NCBI GenBank assembly: GCA_014843695.1
Contig: CM026393.1
Coordinates: 12,159,061-12,223,060, forward strand
Direction: 5' to 3'
DNA length: 64,000 nt
Source: Archivesica marissinica
Taxonomy: Eukaryota > Mollusca > Bivalvia > Venerida > Vesicomyidae
The notes beneath the pieces were generated by a model. That model was not told the origin of the DNA. It saw only the letters and a program-made list of their open reading frames with translations, and ran no database searches. The position numbers and the translations under genes are program-made. Positions 10,708-22,400 of the stretch are shown here, one piece after another; the stretch's first letter is position 1, and each line of letters begins with the position of its first letter.

Positions 10708-11304
10708 TCACGGGACACTATAATCAACTATTTCAACGGATGTTTTATGAGTACTCTCCTCTATATCGCAAATATCACTGTGACCATTTTCGTTTTGATC
10801 ATCGTCTTCAGAGCTATCGTATGTTGGTGGTACATCTTCTATTCTCTCAACATGCTCGCTATTTATATTTCCTGCCATTTCTACGCAATTCTCGTCATCA
10901 CAGTTTCTCTTACTGTTAGCATTACCATTCAATAAGCTCGCTTCGTTGGCCCAATCTTTTGATTCTACTTTAACACCTTTTGTCGTTTTCTCAAAATCAT
11001 CTTCTATCTCATGTCTGTCTTTCACATTTGGGTCACTTCCATCATCAGATAATTTTGTCATTTTTTCTAAGTTTTCCATCGAAAAGTCTAGAGGCTGGTT
11101 GAACTGACTGTCTTTTTTGATAGTAATATTTGATGTCGATACTTCAAGGCGCTCTTTAGCTTTTCTAAGTTTGGCAGCGTTCTGGATTGCCTTTGCGACA
11201 TCCGGATTTTTGGCTGCTTGGAGCTTGTGCTCTGGGATTTCCGTGGCGGTAATGTTTTCATGTTTCTTCCATTTGGTTCGTCTGTTTTGAAACCATATCT
11301 TGAC
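10708..11304 (-). CDS. nk7: NK7-like homeobox protein, exon 3 (homeodomain helix 3 and C-terminus)
   Basis: Exon 3 encodes residues 205-402 of the joined 402-residue protein and ends at a TGA (10710-10708). The acceptor AG is at 11306-11305 on the minus strand. It begins in phase 0 with VKIWFQNRRTKWKK, which is homeodomain position 45 onward: W48, F49, Q50, N51 and R53 are all present, so the DNA-recognition helix is intact. Q50 predicts TAAT/CAATTA-type or NK-type target choice. After the homeodomain come a lysine/arginine and alanine-rich helix-like segment (EHKLQAAKNPDVAKAIQ region), the sequence QPLDFS (a near match to the PxDLS motif bound by the co-repressor CtBP; speculative), and a strongly acidic tail (SSEDDDQNENGHSD). 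There is no frameshift. The open frame upstream of the internal ATG at 11079 continues cleanly to the acceptor, so that ATG is not the start. Confidence 0.9.
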   Translation of the reverse strand, partial: VKIWFQNRRTKWKKHENITATEIPEHKLQAAKNPDVAKAIQNAAKLRKAKERLEVSTSNITIKKDSQFNQPLDFSMENLEKMTKLSDDGSDPNVKDRHEIEDDFEKTTKGVKVESKDWANEASLLNGNANSKRNCDDENCVEMAGNINSEHVERIEDVPPTYDSSEDDDQNENGHSDICDIEESTHKTSVEIVDYSVP

Positions 11305-11442
11305 CTTTAAAATACGGAGATAAACACTGAGTACATTTCATCACACAAGCACATAATATGGACTGATTTGCTTGAGGTATAAAAGTATAATTTAACGTTC
11401 AGTTCAGGGAGCCAAACCCGACCTTTGAGAGCATTTTCCGAT

Positions 11443-11580
11443 TTATATCTATATCACCCCAGACCTAGATGTGAGTTATTCAGAAAGTCATTTGTCTATT
11501 CTGGCGCTACTATCTGGAATGTTTTATCAAATACTATTAAAATGCCTCACCAGTCAGTCAATGTAAGTCATTTTGCCTAA
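11443..11580 (+). pseudogene. relic of a LINE reverse-transcriptase ORF C-terminus
   Basis: The plus-strand frame starting at 11443 reads through FRKSFVYSGATIWNVLSNTI and ends at TAA 11578-11580. The pattern SF-Y-GA-WN-LP is typical of the extreme C-terminus of non-LTR retrotransposon reverse-transcriptase proteins. Only about 45 codons survive and no RT core is visible. It is an isolated, dead fragment inside intron 2, antisense to the gene. Confidence 0.45.
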
Positions 11581-11693
11581 TTTGGCATCAGGTCACAATT
11601 ATAGATTATTATTATAGTACTACATAATATATTTACTTGCAGCTCTCTAACTCTTTTATGACTAAAAGTATCATGTGCGTTTAATATTATGTA

Positions 11694-11902
11694 CAGTCTA
11701 CATCCGTTATGTCAATGTCGGTTATGTCGAATTCTCCGGTTATCTCGAAGTCGGATCAAAGTCCCGTTTTAGACACTATCATTTTACATATAACTAGCTC
11801 CGTTTATATCGAATTTCGAACTTCAATTTCGAAAGTCAAACTTCGGTTATGTCGAAATGTTTTGTCCGGTCTGATGGAATTCGACATAACGGGTGCAGAT
11901 TG
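11694..11902. mobile_element. TA-flanked MITE-1 (pogo/Tigger-like ends), copy 1
   Basis: Starts cagtctacatccgttatgtc and ends with the imperfect complement (gacataacgggtgcagattg). TA lies on each side (11692-11693, 11903-11904). Internal motifs such as ggttatgtcgaattctccgg recur at 58758-58959. No transposase. Confidence 0.85.
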
Positions 11903-11904
11903 TA

Positions 11905-13076
11905 TATAAATATGTTGTATATAATGTTTTGTTTTGAGGACCTTATGGTTGATTGACCTTGTCGAATATAATACCCGTTAAATAAAGTCTTTATTAAATA
12001 AATTATGCAATCAAAATGCAATTGAATACCATTTTATTTTATGTTGTGAAAAATAAAGAGATATAAGATTGAAATATTTGGGCTACATAACATGGCCAAC
12101 AATGAATACATTTATATCTATCATGTTATGCAAAAATAAATAAATATTTGATAAATGTGTATAAGAATACCCTGCCAATTACTACTGTTTCTTAAATGTA
12201 TTGTATTTGTTCATATATATGTTTTATGTCTCATAAAATGATTTATGTGCAGGGTCTCCAGACAACCATTCGGACTCAGGGTCCCAGAGGATTATCTGTG
12301 CTCCGTACTATCAATACTCGGAGCCCCGTAGAATCTATATGCCGCACAATAACGGTATCATAACTTCCCTGACCTAATTTGGAAGCGTCGCAAGTCGACG
12401 CAGTTTTTCACTCACTACCTCCCACACGCCATCCTCCGCACAGATTGTTCCGGAAACGTTCCTATACAATGGTGTACATTTGTATGTGTCTGTACTGTCC
12501 AGAATGGGCATTTTTTCTGTACTGTCCAGATATGTCAAAACGTGTACGTCAAATGGTTCCATAATTACATAACATGGTTCCATAATTACATAGCAAAACA
12601 GTACTTTTGTATAACGTTTATGGCTTTAATAAAAGCCCTATTTCAATTCAAAACATTTGTTTGTTTCAATTTCCTCCATACACGCGTCGTACGAACATCT
12701 GGTGGCCCCGTTAACATAAATGTAATTTATGTCTCATAATATGGTGGCCCCGTTAACATAAATGTATATCTGTAACATGTTTTGTGATATCTTTGCCATA
12801 TTTCTATCGTTGTAAATGACAAAAGGAAACATAGTTGCTGATTATGCCAATAAATTTGAAACTTGAATTATAATAATTATTATTATTTGAGCGTGACTAC
12901 ACCATTAACACATTTACATACAGCTATTTCATAATACTGCATTGCATGAACAATCTACCTGATCTGCAAATGGAATTATGGAATATATGAAACAACAAAA
13001 ATAATAAATAGTGAACTTCTACAATGCATTAAATTGATCGGTTAATGAATGGCAATATAATCCACCTAATAGTTCA
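11905..13076. other. anonymous intron 2 sequence with two small duplications
   Basis: A 22-bp unit (tggttccataattacataac) is doubled at about 12552-12594, and about 25 bp containing ggtggccccgttaacataaa is doubled at 12700-12766. Otherwise unrecognised. Confidence 0.5.
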
Positions 13077-13553
13077 GATTCCATGGTTTTACTACAAATT
13101 TCGAATTCCATCCATGGTTTTATTACATATTTCGAATTCGATCCATGGTTTTATTAAATATTTCGAAGTTGATCCATGGTTTTATTAAATATTTCGAATT
13201 CGATCCATGGTTTTATTAAATATTTCAGATTTGATCCATGGTTTTATTAAATATTTCGGATTCGATCCATGGTTTTATTAAATATTTCAGATTTGATCCA
13301 TGGTTTTATTAAATATTTCGGATTTGATCCATGGTTTTATTAAATATTTCGGATTTGATCCATGGTTTTATTAACTATTTCGGATTCGATCCATGGTTTT
13401 ATTAACTATTTCGGATTCGATCCATGGTTTTATTAACTATTTCGGATTCGATCCATGGTTTTATTAAATATTTCGGATTTGATCCATGGTTTTATTAAAT
13501 ATTTCAGATTTGATCCATGGTTTTATTAAATATTTCGGATTCGATCCATAATT
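13077..13553 (+). repeat. 31-bp minisatellite A, about 15 copies
   Basis: The unit contains gatccatggttttattaaat followed by atttcggatt; the period is 31 bp (for example 13381 to 13412). Copies vary mainly at aaat/aact and cgg/cag positions. Degenerate copies persist at 14613-14700. Confidence 0.95.
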
Positions 13554-14612
13554 ATTGACTACTGTGTAGTCGGGGTCTCATTGTCAATGGATGTACGTAC
13601 ATTATGTCGTACCACTGTACAGTTTAGTGGGTAAATTTATACTACATGGGGAATAACGTGTACCTAACAGTGAAGGTACATTGTCATAATATTATACATT
13701 TGTTATTAGGGAAATTCCCGTTTAATTGATATTAACCAAACTAGTAGTATGCGATTTGGATTTATCTTATCACCAAACACTGTTCCCTTTATCAGTAAAA
13801 TTACTCTCTATCGCCTTGTACTAAGCATTCTATATACTGTGGCGTTTTAAATCAGCTCATAAATGCATGAAAAACCCGTGCGTGTGTTCACCAAAACTGT
13901 ATAATTGGCGAGGAAGTCCATACAGCAAGGAAGTTCTTCCAGGTACATCTATAATGTAGACGTATATCGATTCAAGCGGCCAATTGGGTCGCGTCACGCA
14001 TGAACAAGGAGCCTGGGAAGATAGTCCAGTGATGTGCATCCGGTTCTGCCATCCAGAGAACTGAATCACACGAGCTGGGGCACGGCCGACAGAGGGATTT
14101 TGCTGGCGTGAGCTGGTAACCCTACAGACTGGGCGTGTCAGCGGTTAGCGGTAGCTGGGGCAGCCAGTATCGAGTCCGCCGCCAGGGGACAAGGTCCTAA
14201 GGACGCAGAGAAACGTCGATGAAACATGATTAATTAAATCACTGGATAACTAAATTATTTAGTAGTGAACTGCCACTCATAAGTGCATATAAGTGCAAAT
14301 ATATTATAACGTCGATGAATGTGTCCAATTACAGAGTTAGATATAGACATAGTCGGAACAGTGTGAATTTCTGTTAACAACGTAATAGAACGGCAGTTAA
14401 AGCCATTTGCGAACAGTCATCATATGAACGATCATACGTCTCGCTCGGTAGGAGCAATCATTTCCATCTTGTTGTTTGCCACCCTTACTGTGATAATAAT
14501 TCTATATGTATATTAAAATTGTGTAAATGTGTCTCTGTTTGTATGCATACACTTAGTCCGGGTCTTCGTGACTATCAGAGATGTTTTCCCTTGTGTCATT
14601 CTGTGACACTTT
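13554..14612. other. anonymous intron 2 sequence with a GC-richer patch
   Basis: About 13975-14200 is clearly richer in G and C than its surroundings, but no open frame or element was recognised there. Confidence 0.4.
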
Positions 14613-14700
14613 CAGATTCGATCCATATCTTTATTAAATATTTCAGATTTGATCTATATCTTTATTAACTATTTCAGATTCGATTCATATCTGTATTAGA
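14613..14700 (+). repeat. degenerate outlier of 31-bp minisatellite A
   Basis: Three 31-bp units of the form cagattcgatccatatcttt, about 1 kb from the main array. They indicate an earlier, longer array that was broken up, or a second seed. Confidence 0.8.
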
Positions 14701-16919
14701 TTTATTTGCAATTTTAATATATAATTAAATTCATTGCAAAACTTCCGAATGTGTCCGAATGTGTTATATTAAATTTCCAATTACGGAGTGTGAACAAGTT
14801 ATGTTATAACTACATGTCGGAAGGTGGGGAGAGAAATACACGTCTGTATACTCTAAGACTCTCTAGGGATTTAGCAATCGTACATACACATATCATTAAC
14901 TTCAGACTATTGCTTTTAAAATCTCATGGTAGTTCATCGGTTCATACAAGTTCTGACAAAAGTGCAAGGAAGACAACAAATCGCTTCATAAAATAAACTA
15001 AATCTTCACGGAAGCTGTAAAGCGAGCCCATGGGAACGGTTAGTTGTATTTAATTGGATAGCGTATGGAAACGTGGTCTATTACGATGGGAGTATGGGGT
15101 TTTTACACATTATCTACAATAATTTGATAGGAAATAATTATCCTCTGAGAGATCTAATAGCTGTACGCTAGCAAAGTATGAGCAATATGTTACAGTAACA
15201 TTGATATATTATATGTCACAAAGCTCTTCTATTAGTACATTTAATTGTATGCATTTGGTTTTAGGAAATGAGCATGTCGTTTCTATAGTATTTGATTCCA
15301 ATGTTGTGTTTAATTATTCTTGATATGTTGGGCTTTGGGCGACCTAATCAGAATTCAAACTCATTTTGTGTACAAAGACTACGCTTGTAACAATGTGTAT
15401 GGACTTACCAATCAATGAAATGTGTTTTCTGGACGAATGGGGAATTTATGTGATAAGAATTACTGCTATGTATTCGTATTATAGGTATTACAATTGTTTA
15501 ATTGTTTTCAGGGAACTAGTTCCAAGCTTTCACTGGTGTGCGCATCGAAATACAGGCTTGAGCTGGAATCCAGAAATGAATAGTGTCCGAGGTTATAACA
15601 CTTTTTTCAGATCTCAAACTCATGCTCAAATGATTTGATTCGTTGATTCTGTGTTTTACTGCCAGCTTAACCAATCAGAAGCTTGAGGCTGAGCTTGAGA
15701 TAGGAGACAAGTTGCATAACCTTGAGGCTTGGTCAATTTATTTAGTATATATGCAGTTGACATTCTGCAACAATAATGTGTTCCCATATGATTCGCGGAT
15801 GTTCCAGCATGGATGTTGTATAATTATACTATTATGCTGAACAGGGTTCCATGTTATTATCAACATGTTTGCATTTAATTACAGAAGTATGCACTTTATA
15901 ATTTATATACAGTCACTCAATACACTATCTGAGTGTGTATTATGCAGAGTAAATGTTCAATCGTCCTTCTATTACATATTTATATGTAATAGTTTTTCTT
16001 GTTATTTATGTCGTTTTCTTTTGTTGTCCCCCCATCCCATCCCAATTTAATTATTCACAATATATATTATTATTATATATTTTTTATGTGATATGCTTGT
16101 AACACATGACAACCTACATGTATATGACTAATGTGACCTCTATTTTAATTGTTTTAAAACATCAATATAGTGTGAAAGGCTGAAAGAGATGTTCTGTTCT
16201 GTTCTGCTATTGCTATACATTGCATATAATCAATTATTACCAGTTCCCTGACTATATATTTTATTATTTCATTTAATTGTTCAACCTGAATGCCAGGTTT
16301 TTGAAATACATTTTATGTTTTAATACGGACAATACTGGAGAGCAAAACGTGTAGGACCGCAAGTTCTTAACATTATTAGGATGAAACTGCTGTCAGTATT
16401 ACGAGGACAATGTTAAACGTAGTGTACTATATCTAGGCGACATATATCTTTCGACATATTATATGAATTACATATAAATATATTATGAATACTAATGGTT
16501 ATTGTACATACATATTTTAGAAATAAGCGCCCCTTCCGAAATTGTATCATAACGAGTACCCCTTAGTGCAGCATAATTAGTTCTGAGGAAAATATATTAT
16601 TCAATGAGGGACATCGGTCAGTTACTGGCCCTGAATACTCCCTAAAATATGTAGGTCCTCTTAAGTGGTTTCCTCTGTTTTTATAGTTGTTTCATTTCAT
16701 AATACTATCAATTTTCATCCACTTGCCCATCTTATTATTATTAAATTACTAAATATCGATAGCTATACCACAGCATACCCAAATGATTCAAACTGAAAGT
16801 ACCGGCACACATTTCGGGATAAATCGGACTTTATATGTCAAGGGAGGTAATGGAAATGCCAGCGAGGTCGCACATTATTCATAAATCGCCGTCACATACA
16901 AATTTACACATATTTTACA
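14701..16919. other. anonymous intron 2 sequence
   Basis: Unique AT-rich DNA. Open frames here (for example 15366-15638) show no domain or codon pattern I can recognise. About 16800-16876 is a segment found inverted at 58466-58535. Confidence 0.45.
16800..16876 (+). repeat. dispersed repeat III, copy 1
   Basis: The block tttcgggataaatcggactt, followed by gggaggtaatggaaatgcca and gcga, occurs inverted at 58466-58535 with similar spacing. Likely a fragment of a MITE. Confidence 0.6.
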
Positions 16920-17329
16920 CTTTATTTATCTTACAACGACTGCGAAGCAAGTTCTAACAACTTATATTAATCACTCTCGTTGGCACGGATGAAAGCGTAT
17001 GTGTGGCCATTCGTGTGGGAGGAATCCGGAGTACCCGGAGAAAACCCACCTGTCCGATCTGGCGATCACCGTACCATCTCACATACTTCCCGGTCCGAGG
17101 ATCGAACCCGGGTTGCATTAGTGGTCCGAAACAAGTTATTACAACTAATATGTATCACTCTCGAGACCTCATTCCTGATGGAATCCATCGCCACGAGGGA
17201 GAGAGAAGAGACAACGTGGAATTTAAATACCTAGCCTAAGGGCACAATCGTAAAGGCTCCAGCGGGGCTCGAACTCCGGACCTTGCGCACCAGAAGCGAA
17301 CGCGCACCCACTGCGCTATCACGACTTCC
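16920..17329 (-). mobile_element. chimeric SINE-B/SINE-C
   Basis: On the minus strand a SINE-B (17329-17126, tRNA-like head, body, truncated at its tail after acttgtttcgg) runs straight into a SINE-C lacking its first ~40 bases (about 17123-16920, from aatgcaacccgggttcg to its tail). No poly-A or TSD separates the two at the joint. Confidence 0.75.
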
Positions 17330-17660
17330 ACAAATATATAGATGAGACTAAATTAAGGAAGAAACCCAGATAGAAGCAGTCGAACACCGATCCTGTGTTT
17401 ACACTTAGAAATGGATGCCATCAACAACTGCTATCTGCTTGTTGCCCTTCTTTGAGATCATTAGTTGCATATAGCCGTTGTGAAAACAATCATACTTCCA
17501 CCTCCATCATAGTCGTGTAATCGGAGAATGTGATAATTAATACAACAATTAGTAATCAATGAGTCTAGACATGATGGGTAAATCACAGGCAGCGCCTGCG
17601 TGTAGATAATCATCATTAAACAGCATAGCAATATACGACTATACTATGTACATAAGCTTG
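17330..17660. other. anonymous intron 2 sequence
   Basis: Nothing recognised. Confidence 0.4.
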
Positions 17661-17667
17661 CCTGCAG

Positions 17668-17955
17668 ACGGATCTGTAGTCCAGTGGTTAACACGTTGGA
17701 CTGGTAATCCAGAGATCGCAGGTTCAACCCCCCGTCTGACCCTAATAAAATTAACAGTATTTCAGATGAGACTTAAAACCGTTGTCTAGTGTCCATGCTT
17801 TACACCGTGCACGTAAAAGAACCAGATGACTATGGAATGGGTCTCTATCTGTAACATTGCACTATCCTCCAAAAATCTAAAATGACTAATCTCTTCAGGA
17901 GGCGTCGCTCATATGGGCAACCGGTAACGACGATAGATAAACGTAAAACACGCAC
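17668..17955 (+). mobile_element. SINE-A, full length
   Basis: Complete head to tail (cgataaacgtaaaacacgca). Antisense to the host gene, within intron 2. Confidence 0.85.
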
Positions 17956-17988
17956 ATAATTATATTTGCTCTAATATAGCTTGTCCAT

Positions 17989-18170
17989 AAGGGCGTGTCA
18001 GTGGTCCACTGGTTAACACGTTGGATTGCGGCTGTGGGTACCAAGACGAGCCTCGCAATAATAATGTTAACAGCCTTTCGGAAGGGACTATCCACATGAC
18101 ATGAGTCGCTCCAGATATTGGAGTGGGGGGGGGTGGGGTACACAAGCTCGTAGCCATATGTTATCCTGTA
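17989..18170 (+). mobile_element. SINE-G, tRNA-like head with SINE-A-like body start
   Basis: The head reads gtggtccactggttaacacg. The following ttaacagcctttcggaaggg resembles the SINE-A linker, but the rest differs and ends in a G-run (18125-18137). Single copy here, so its limits are uncertain. Confidence 0.45.
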
Positions 18171-18473
18171 TCTATACTTATGAAATGAGAAATGTGAAAA
18201 GTTTATTTTGAAAATTTGGAAAAGTCGATTACGCAGAACCCGTTAATTACTTTCTGTAGCTATGCTGCACATAAAACATACTGATTAATTATGCAGTGTG
18301 TATTACCATAGTAACATAATAGCATAATCAAGTAGATTATTTCAAGCGTTAGTGGTTATATTTGACGAAAACACAGACACTATAGACGTATCAACACATG
18401 TAACATCAACCAATCAAAGACGCCCATCGTCCTCAATAAACGATTTGTCTTGATTATAAACAATATTGATGGT
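18171..18473. other. anonymous intron 2 sequence
   Basis: AT-rich; no element recognised. Confidence 0.4.
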
Positions 18474-18672
18474 GACATCACGGTTTCGAGCCCCGCTCAG
18501 GCTGTGTCTGTTTATATGAAAACGTTGGAATTATGGAGGTTGGTGCACCAAGTACTAGTTAACCACTTGAGTCTACCCAGGGAATGTGTTGTTAGGTAAT
18601 CTGCACGTCGACGATATAGCACACAATGGTGCTGATGAAGGCGTGATGAAAACCCGAACAAACAAATAAACA
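18474..18672 (+). mobile_element. SINE-E, 5' truncated copy
   Basis: Starts near box B (ggtttcgagccccgctcagg) and matches the minus-strand copy at 43803-44067 through ggaggttggtg and the region gatatagc. Confidence 0.7.
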
Positions 18673-18778
18673 TAAAAAAGCCTCCATATTGAAGTTGATA
18701 TTGAAACTGAAAATAGCACAGTAGCTAAGATAGTTTTAGACAAAGTCATTGTGAAACATGTAGGATATATATATCAAC

Positions 18779-18993
18779 CTGTGTTTCCGTGACGTTGAGT
18801 AATGACGCCATTTCTGCTCTCTCGGCAGACGACAGATACTTCTTCTGCTCAAACTGCTTCTCTAACTCGAATATCTGCCTGCCAGTAAACGTCGTCCGGG
18901 CCTTCTTCTTCTTCTGTGTAGAACCGATGTCACATGTCTCGTCGTCAGACGACAGCTTATGTTTATCTGCAGATCTACAGGTCCTATCAGAAT
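18779..18993 (-). CDS. nk7: NK7-like homeobox protein, exon 2 (homeodomain helices 1 and 2)
   Basis: Exon 2 completes residue 133 and encodes residues 134-204. Acceptor TTTCTAG|AT at 18995-18994, donor CAG|GT at 18778-18777. It starts with two bases that finish a GAT (Asp) codon begun in exon 1, then a hydrophilic linker (SSDDETCD), a KKKK basic patch and the homeodomain from position 1: [19 protein letters not shown] (R5, F8, L16, F20) and [18 protein letters not shown] through TETQ at position 44. The combination [15 protein letters not shown]...[32 protein letters not shown] is, as I remember the families, closest to Drosophila NK7.1. It differs from NK6 ([21 protein letters not shown]), Tlx, Lbx, Barx and Msx at diagnostic helix 1 positions. 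A nuclear, sequence-specific transcription factor is expected. Confidence 0.92.
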
Positions 18994-18995
18994 CT

Positions 18996-19469
18996 AGAAA
19001 TACAACCGTATTGGTCAGTTATATGAACATTTTATCAGGAGATACCATATATCTAATTCTTATAATATATTCACCAACTGTCGCTACAATGCAATGTGTG
19101 AAAGAAAGCAAATGTGTTGAAGATTCTAACATGGTTAGGCATTTTGTCTGTATACGCAGAGAAGGAATGTACCGTGTTTAAATCTGCAATAAAACATGGT
19201 TTATCGCGTGATGTCACGATATACACACTCTAAATAATAATACCAACTATTCGTTCGCATTTTAGATATATTGGACATGTTAGAATCGAAATAATTTATT
19301 TGCGTTATTTATAGTCGAATAAAACATGGTTTGTCGTATTGTTTGTACATAACCGCCAATCATGGTACTTGGCAAATGAACATAACTTTTTTCCAATACA
19401 ATTCTTTGACTTGACTTTGGACTATACGCCTGCAGTGTTATTTCATTTGCACCAGAACTCCAATCGTCA
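18996..19469. other. anonymous intron 1 sequence
   Basis: Flanks the acceptor of exon 2; no element recognised. Confidence 0.4.
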
Positions 19470-22400
19470 TGATTTATACGCAAATAAATAACTGAAAGAT
19501 AATCAAAGCCATGATGTATACACAAATAAATAACTGGCAGACAATCCAAGCCATGTTGTATACGGCAATAAATAACTGGAAGACAAATAAGCCATGTTGT
19601 ATACGCCAATAAATAACTAGAAGACACTCCAAGCCATGTTGTATACACAAATAAATAACTGGACGACAATCCAAGCCATGTTGTATACGCCAATAAATAA
19701 CTGGAAGACAATCCAAGCCATGTTGTATACGCCAATAAATAACTGGAAGACAATCCAAGCCATGTTGTATACGCCAATAAATAACTGGACGACAATCCAA
19801 GCCATGTTGTATACGCCAATAAATAACTGGAAGACAACCCAAGCCATGTTGTATACGCCAATAAATAACAGGAAGACAACCTAAGCCATGTTGTATACGC
19901 CAATAAATAACAGGAAGACAACCTAAGCCATGTTGTATACGCCAATAAATAACTGAAAGACAATCCAAGCCATGTTGTATACGCCAATAAATAACTGACA
20001 GACAATCCAAGCCATGTTGTATACGCCAATAACTAACTGAAATACAACCCAAGCCATGTTGTATACGCCAATAAATAACTGGAAGACAACCCAAGCCATG
20101 TTGTATACGCCAACAAATAACAGGAAGACAACCTAAACCATGTTGTATACGCCAATAAATAACTGAAAGACAATCCAAGCCATGTTGTATACGCCAATAA
20201 ATAACTGACAGACAATCCAAGCCATGTTGTATACGCCAATAACTAACTGAAATACAACCCAAGCCATGTTGTATACGCCAATAAATAACTGGAAGACAAC
20301 CCAAGCCATGTTGTATACGCCAACAAATAACAGGAAGACAACCTAAACCATGTTGTATACGCCAATAAATAACTGAAAGACAATCCAAGCCATGTTGTAT
20401 ACGCCAATAAATAACTGACAGACAATCCAAGCCATGTTGTATACGCCAATAACTAACTGAAATACAACCCAAGCCATGTTGTATACGCCAATAAATAACT
20501 GAAGACATCCGAGACATCCAAGCATGTTGTATACGCCAATAAATCAAGACACTCCAAGCCATGTTGTATACGCCAATAAATAACTGGAAGACAACCCAAG
20601 CCATGTTGTATACGCCAATAAATAACTGGAAGACAACCCAAGCCATGTTGTATACGCCAATAAATAACTGGAAGACAACCAAGCCATGTTGTATACGCCA
20701 ATAAATAACTGCAAGACAACCCAAGCCATGTTGTATACGCCAATAAATAACTGCAAGACAACCCAAGCCATGTTGTATACGCCAATAAATAACTGCAAGA
20801 CCATCCAAGCCATGTTGTATACGGCAATAAATAACTGCAAGACAACCCAAGCCATGTTGTATACGCCAATAAATAACTGAAAGACAACCCAAGCCATGTT
20901 GTATACGCCAATAAATAACTGAAAGACAACCCAAGCCATGTTGTATACGGCAATAAATAACTGCAAGACAACCCAAGCCATGTTGTATACGCCAATAAAT
21001 AACTGCAAGACCATCCAAGTCATGTTGTATACGGCAATAAATAACTGCAAGACAACCCAAGCCATGTTGTATACGCCAATAAATAGCTGAAAGATAACCC
21101 AAACCATGTTGTATACGGCAATAAATAACTGAAAGACAACCCAAGCCATGTTGTATACGGCAATAAATAACTGCAAGACAACCCAAGCCATGTTGTATAC
21201 GGCAATAAATAACTGCAAGACAACCCAAGCCATGTTGTATACGGCAATAAATAACTGACAGACAATCCAATCCATGTTGTATACGGCAATAAATAACTGC
21301 AAGACAATCCAAGCCATGTTGTATACGGCAATAAATAACTGCAAGACAATCCAAGCCATGTTGTATACGCCAATAAATGACTGGAATACACCCAAGCCAT
21401 GTTGTATACGACAATAACTGACTGGAATACACCCAAGCCATGTTGTATACGCCAATAAATAACTGGAAGACAATCCAAACCATGTTGCATACGCCAATAA
21501 ATAACTGCAAGACAAGCGAAGCCATGTTGTATACGGCAATAAATAACTGGCAGACAATCCAAGCCATGTTGTATACGCCAAAAAAAAAACTGGAAGACAC
21601 TCCAAGCCATGTTGTATACGCCAATAAATAACTGGAAGACAATCCAAGCCATGTTGTATACGCCAATAAATGACTGGAATACACCCAAGCCATGTTGTAT
21701 ACGACAATAACTGACTGGAATACACCCAAGCCATGTTGTATACGCCAATAAATAACTGGAAGACAATCCAAACCATGTTGCATACGCCAATAAATAACTG
21801 CAAGACAAGCGAAGCCATGTTGTATACGGCAATAAATAACTGGCAGACAATCCAAGCCATGTTGTATACGCCAAAAAAAAAACTGGAAGACACTCCAAGC
21901 CATGTTGTATACGCCAATAAATAACTGGAAGACAATCCAAGCCATGTTGCATACGCCAATAAATAACTGCAAGACAAGCGAAGCCATGTTGTATACGGCA
22001 ATAAATAACTGGCAGACAATCCAAGCCATGTTGTATACGCCAATAAATAACTGGAAGACACTCCAAGCCATGTTGTATACGCCAATAAATAACTGCAAGA
22101 CAAGCCAAGCCATGTTGTATACGGCAATAAATAACTGGCAGACAATCCAAGCCATGTTGTATACGCCAATAAATGACTGGAATACACCCAAGCCATGTTG
22201 TATACGCCAATAAATAACTGCAAGACAATCCAAGCCATGTTGTATACGCCAATAAATAACTGCAAGACAATCCAAGCCATGTTGTATATGCCAATAAATA
22301 ACTGCAAGACAATCCAAGCCATGTTGTATACGCCAATAAATAACTGCAAGACAACCCAAGCCATGTTGTATACGGCAATAAATAACTGCAAGACAACCCA

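Larger units (their letters stand above)
11305..18778 (-). other. nk7: intron 2 of the NK7-like gene (7474 nt)
   Basis: Donor GT at 18778-18777 (CAG|GTTGAT) and acceptor AG at 11306-11305 (TTTTAAAG|GTC). Phase 0, interrupting the homeodomain between Q44 and V45, a position used by many homeobox genes. It contains a LINE relic, a MITE, a 31-bp array, three or more SINEs and several kb of unique AT-rich sequence. Confidence 0.88.

Noticed and set aside
10653..10935. Plus-strand open frames over the homeobox exon 3
   Set aside because: They are antisense shadows of the real minus-strand exon.
18779..18993. Assignment to NK6, Tlx, Lbx, Barx, BarH, Hmx or Msx
   Set aside because: Helix 1 ([15 protein letters not shown]) and helix 2 ([15 protein letters not shown]) fit NK7.1 better than the signatures I recall for those families; the call remains from memory and not from a search.
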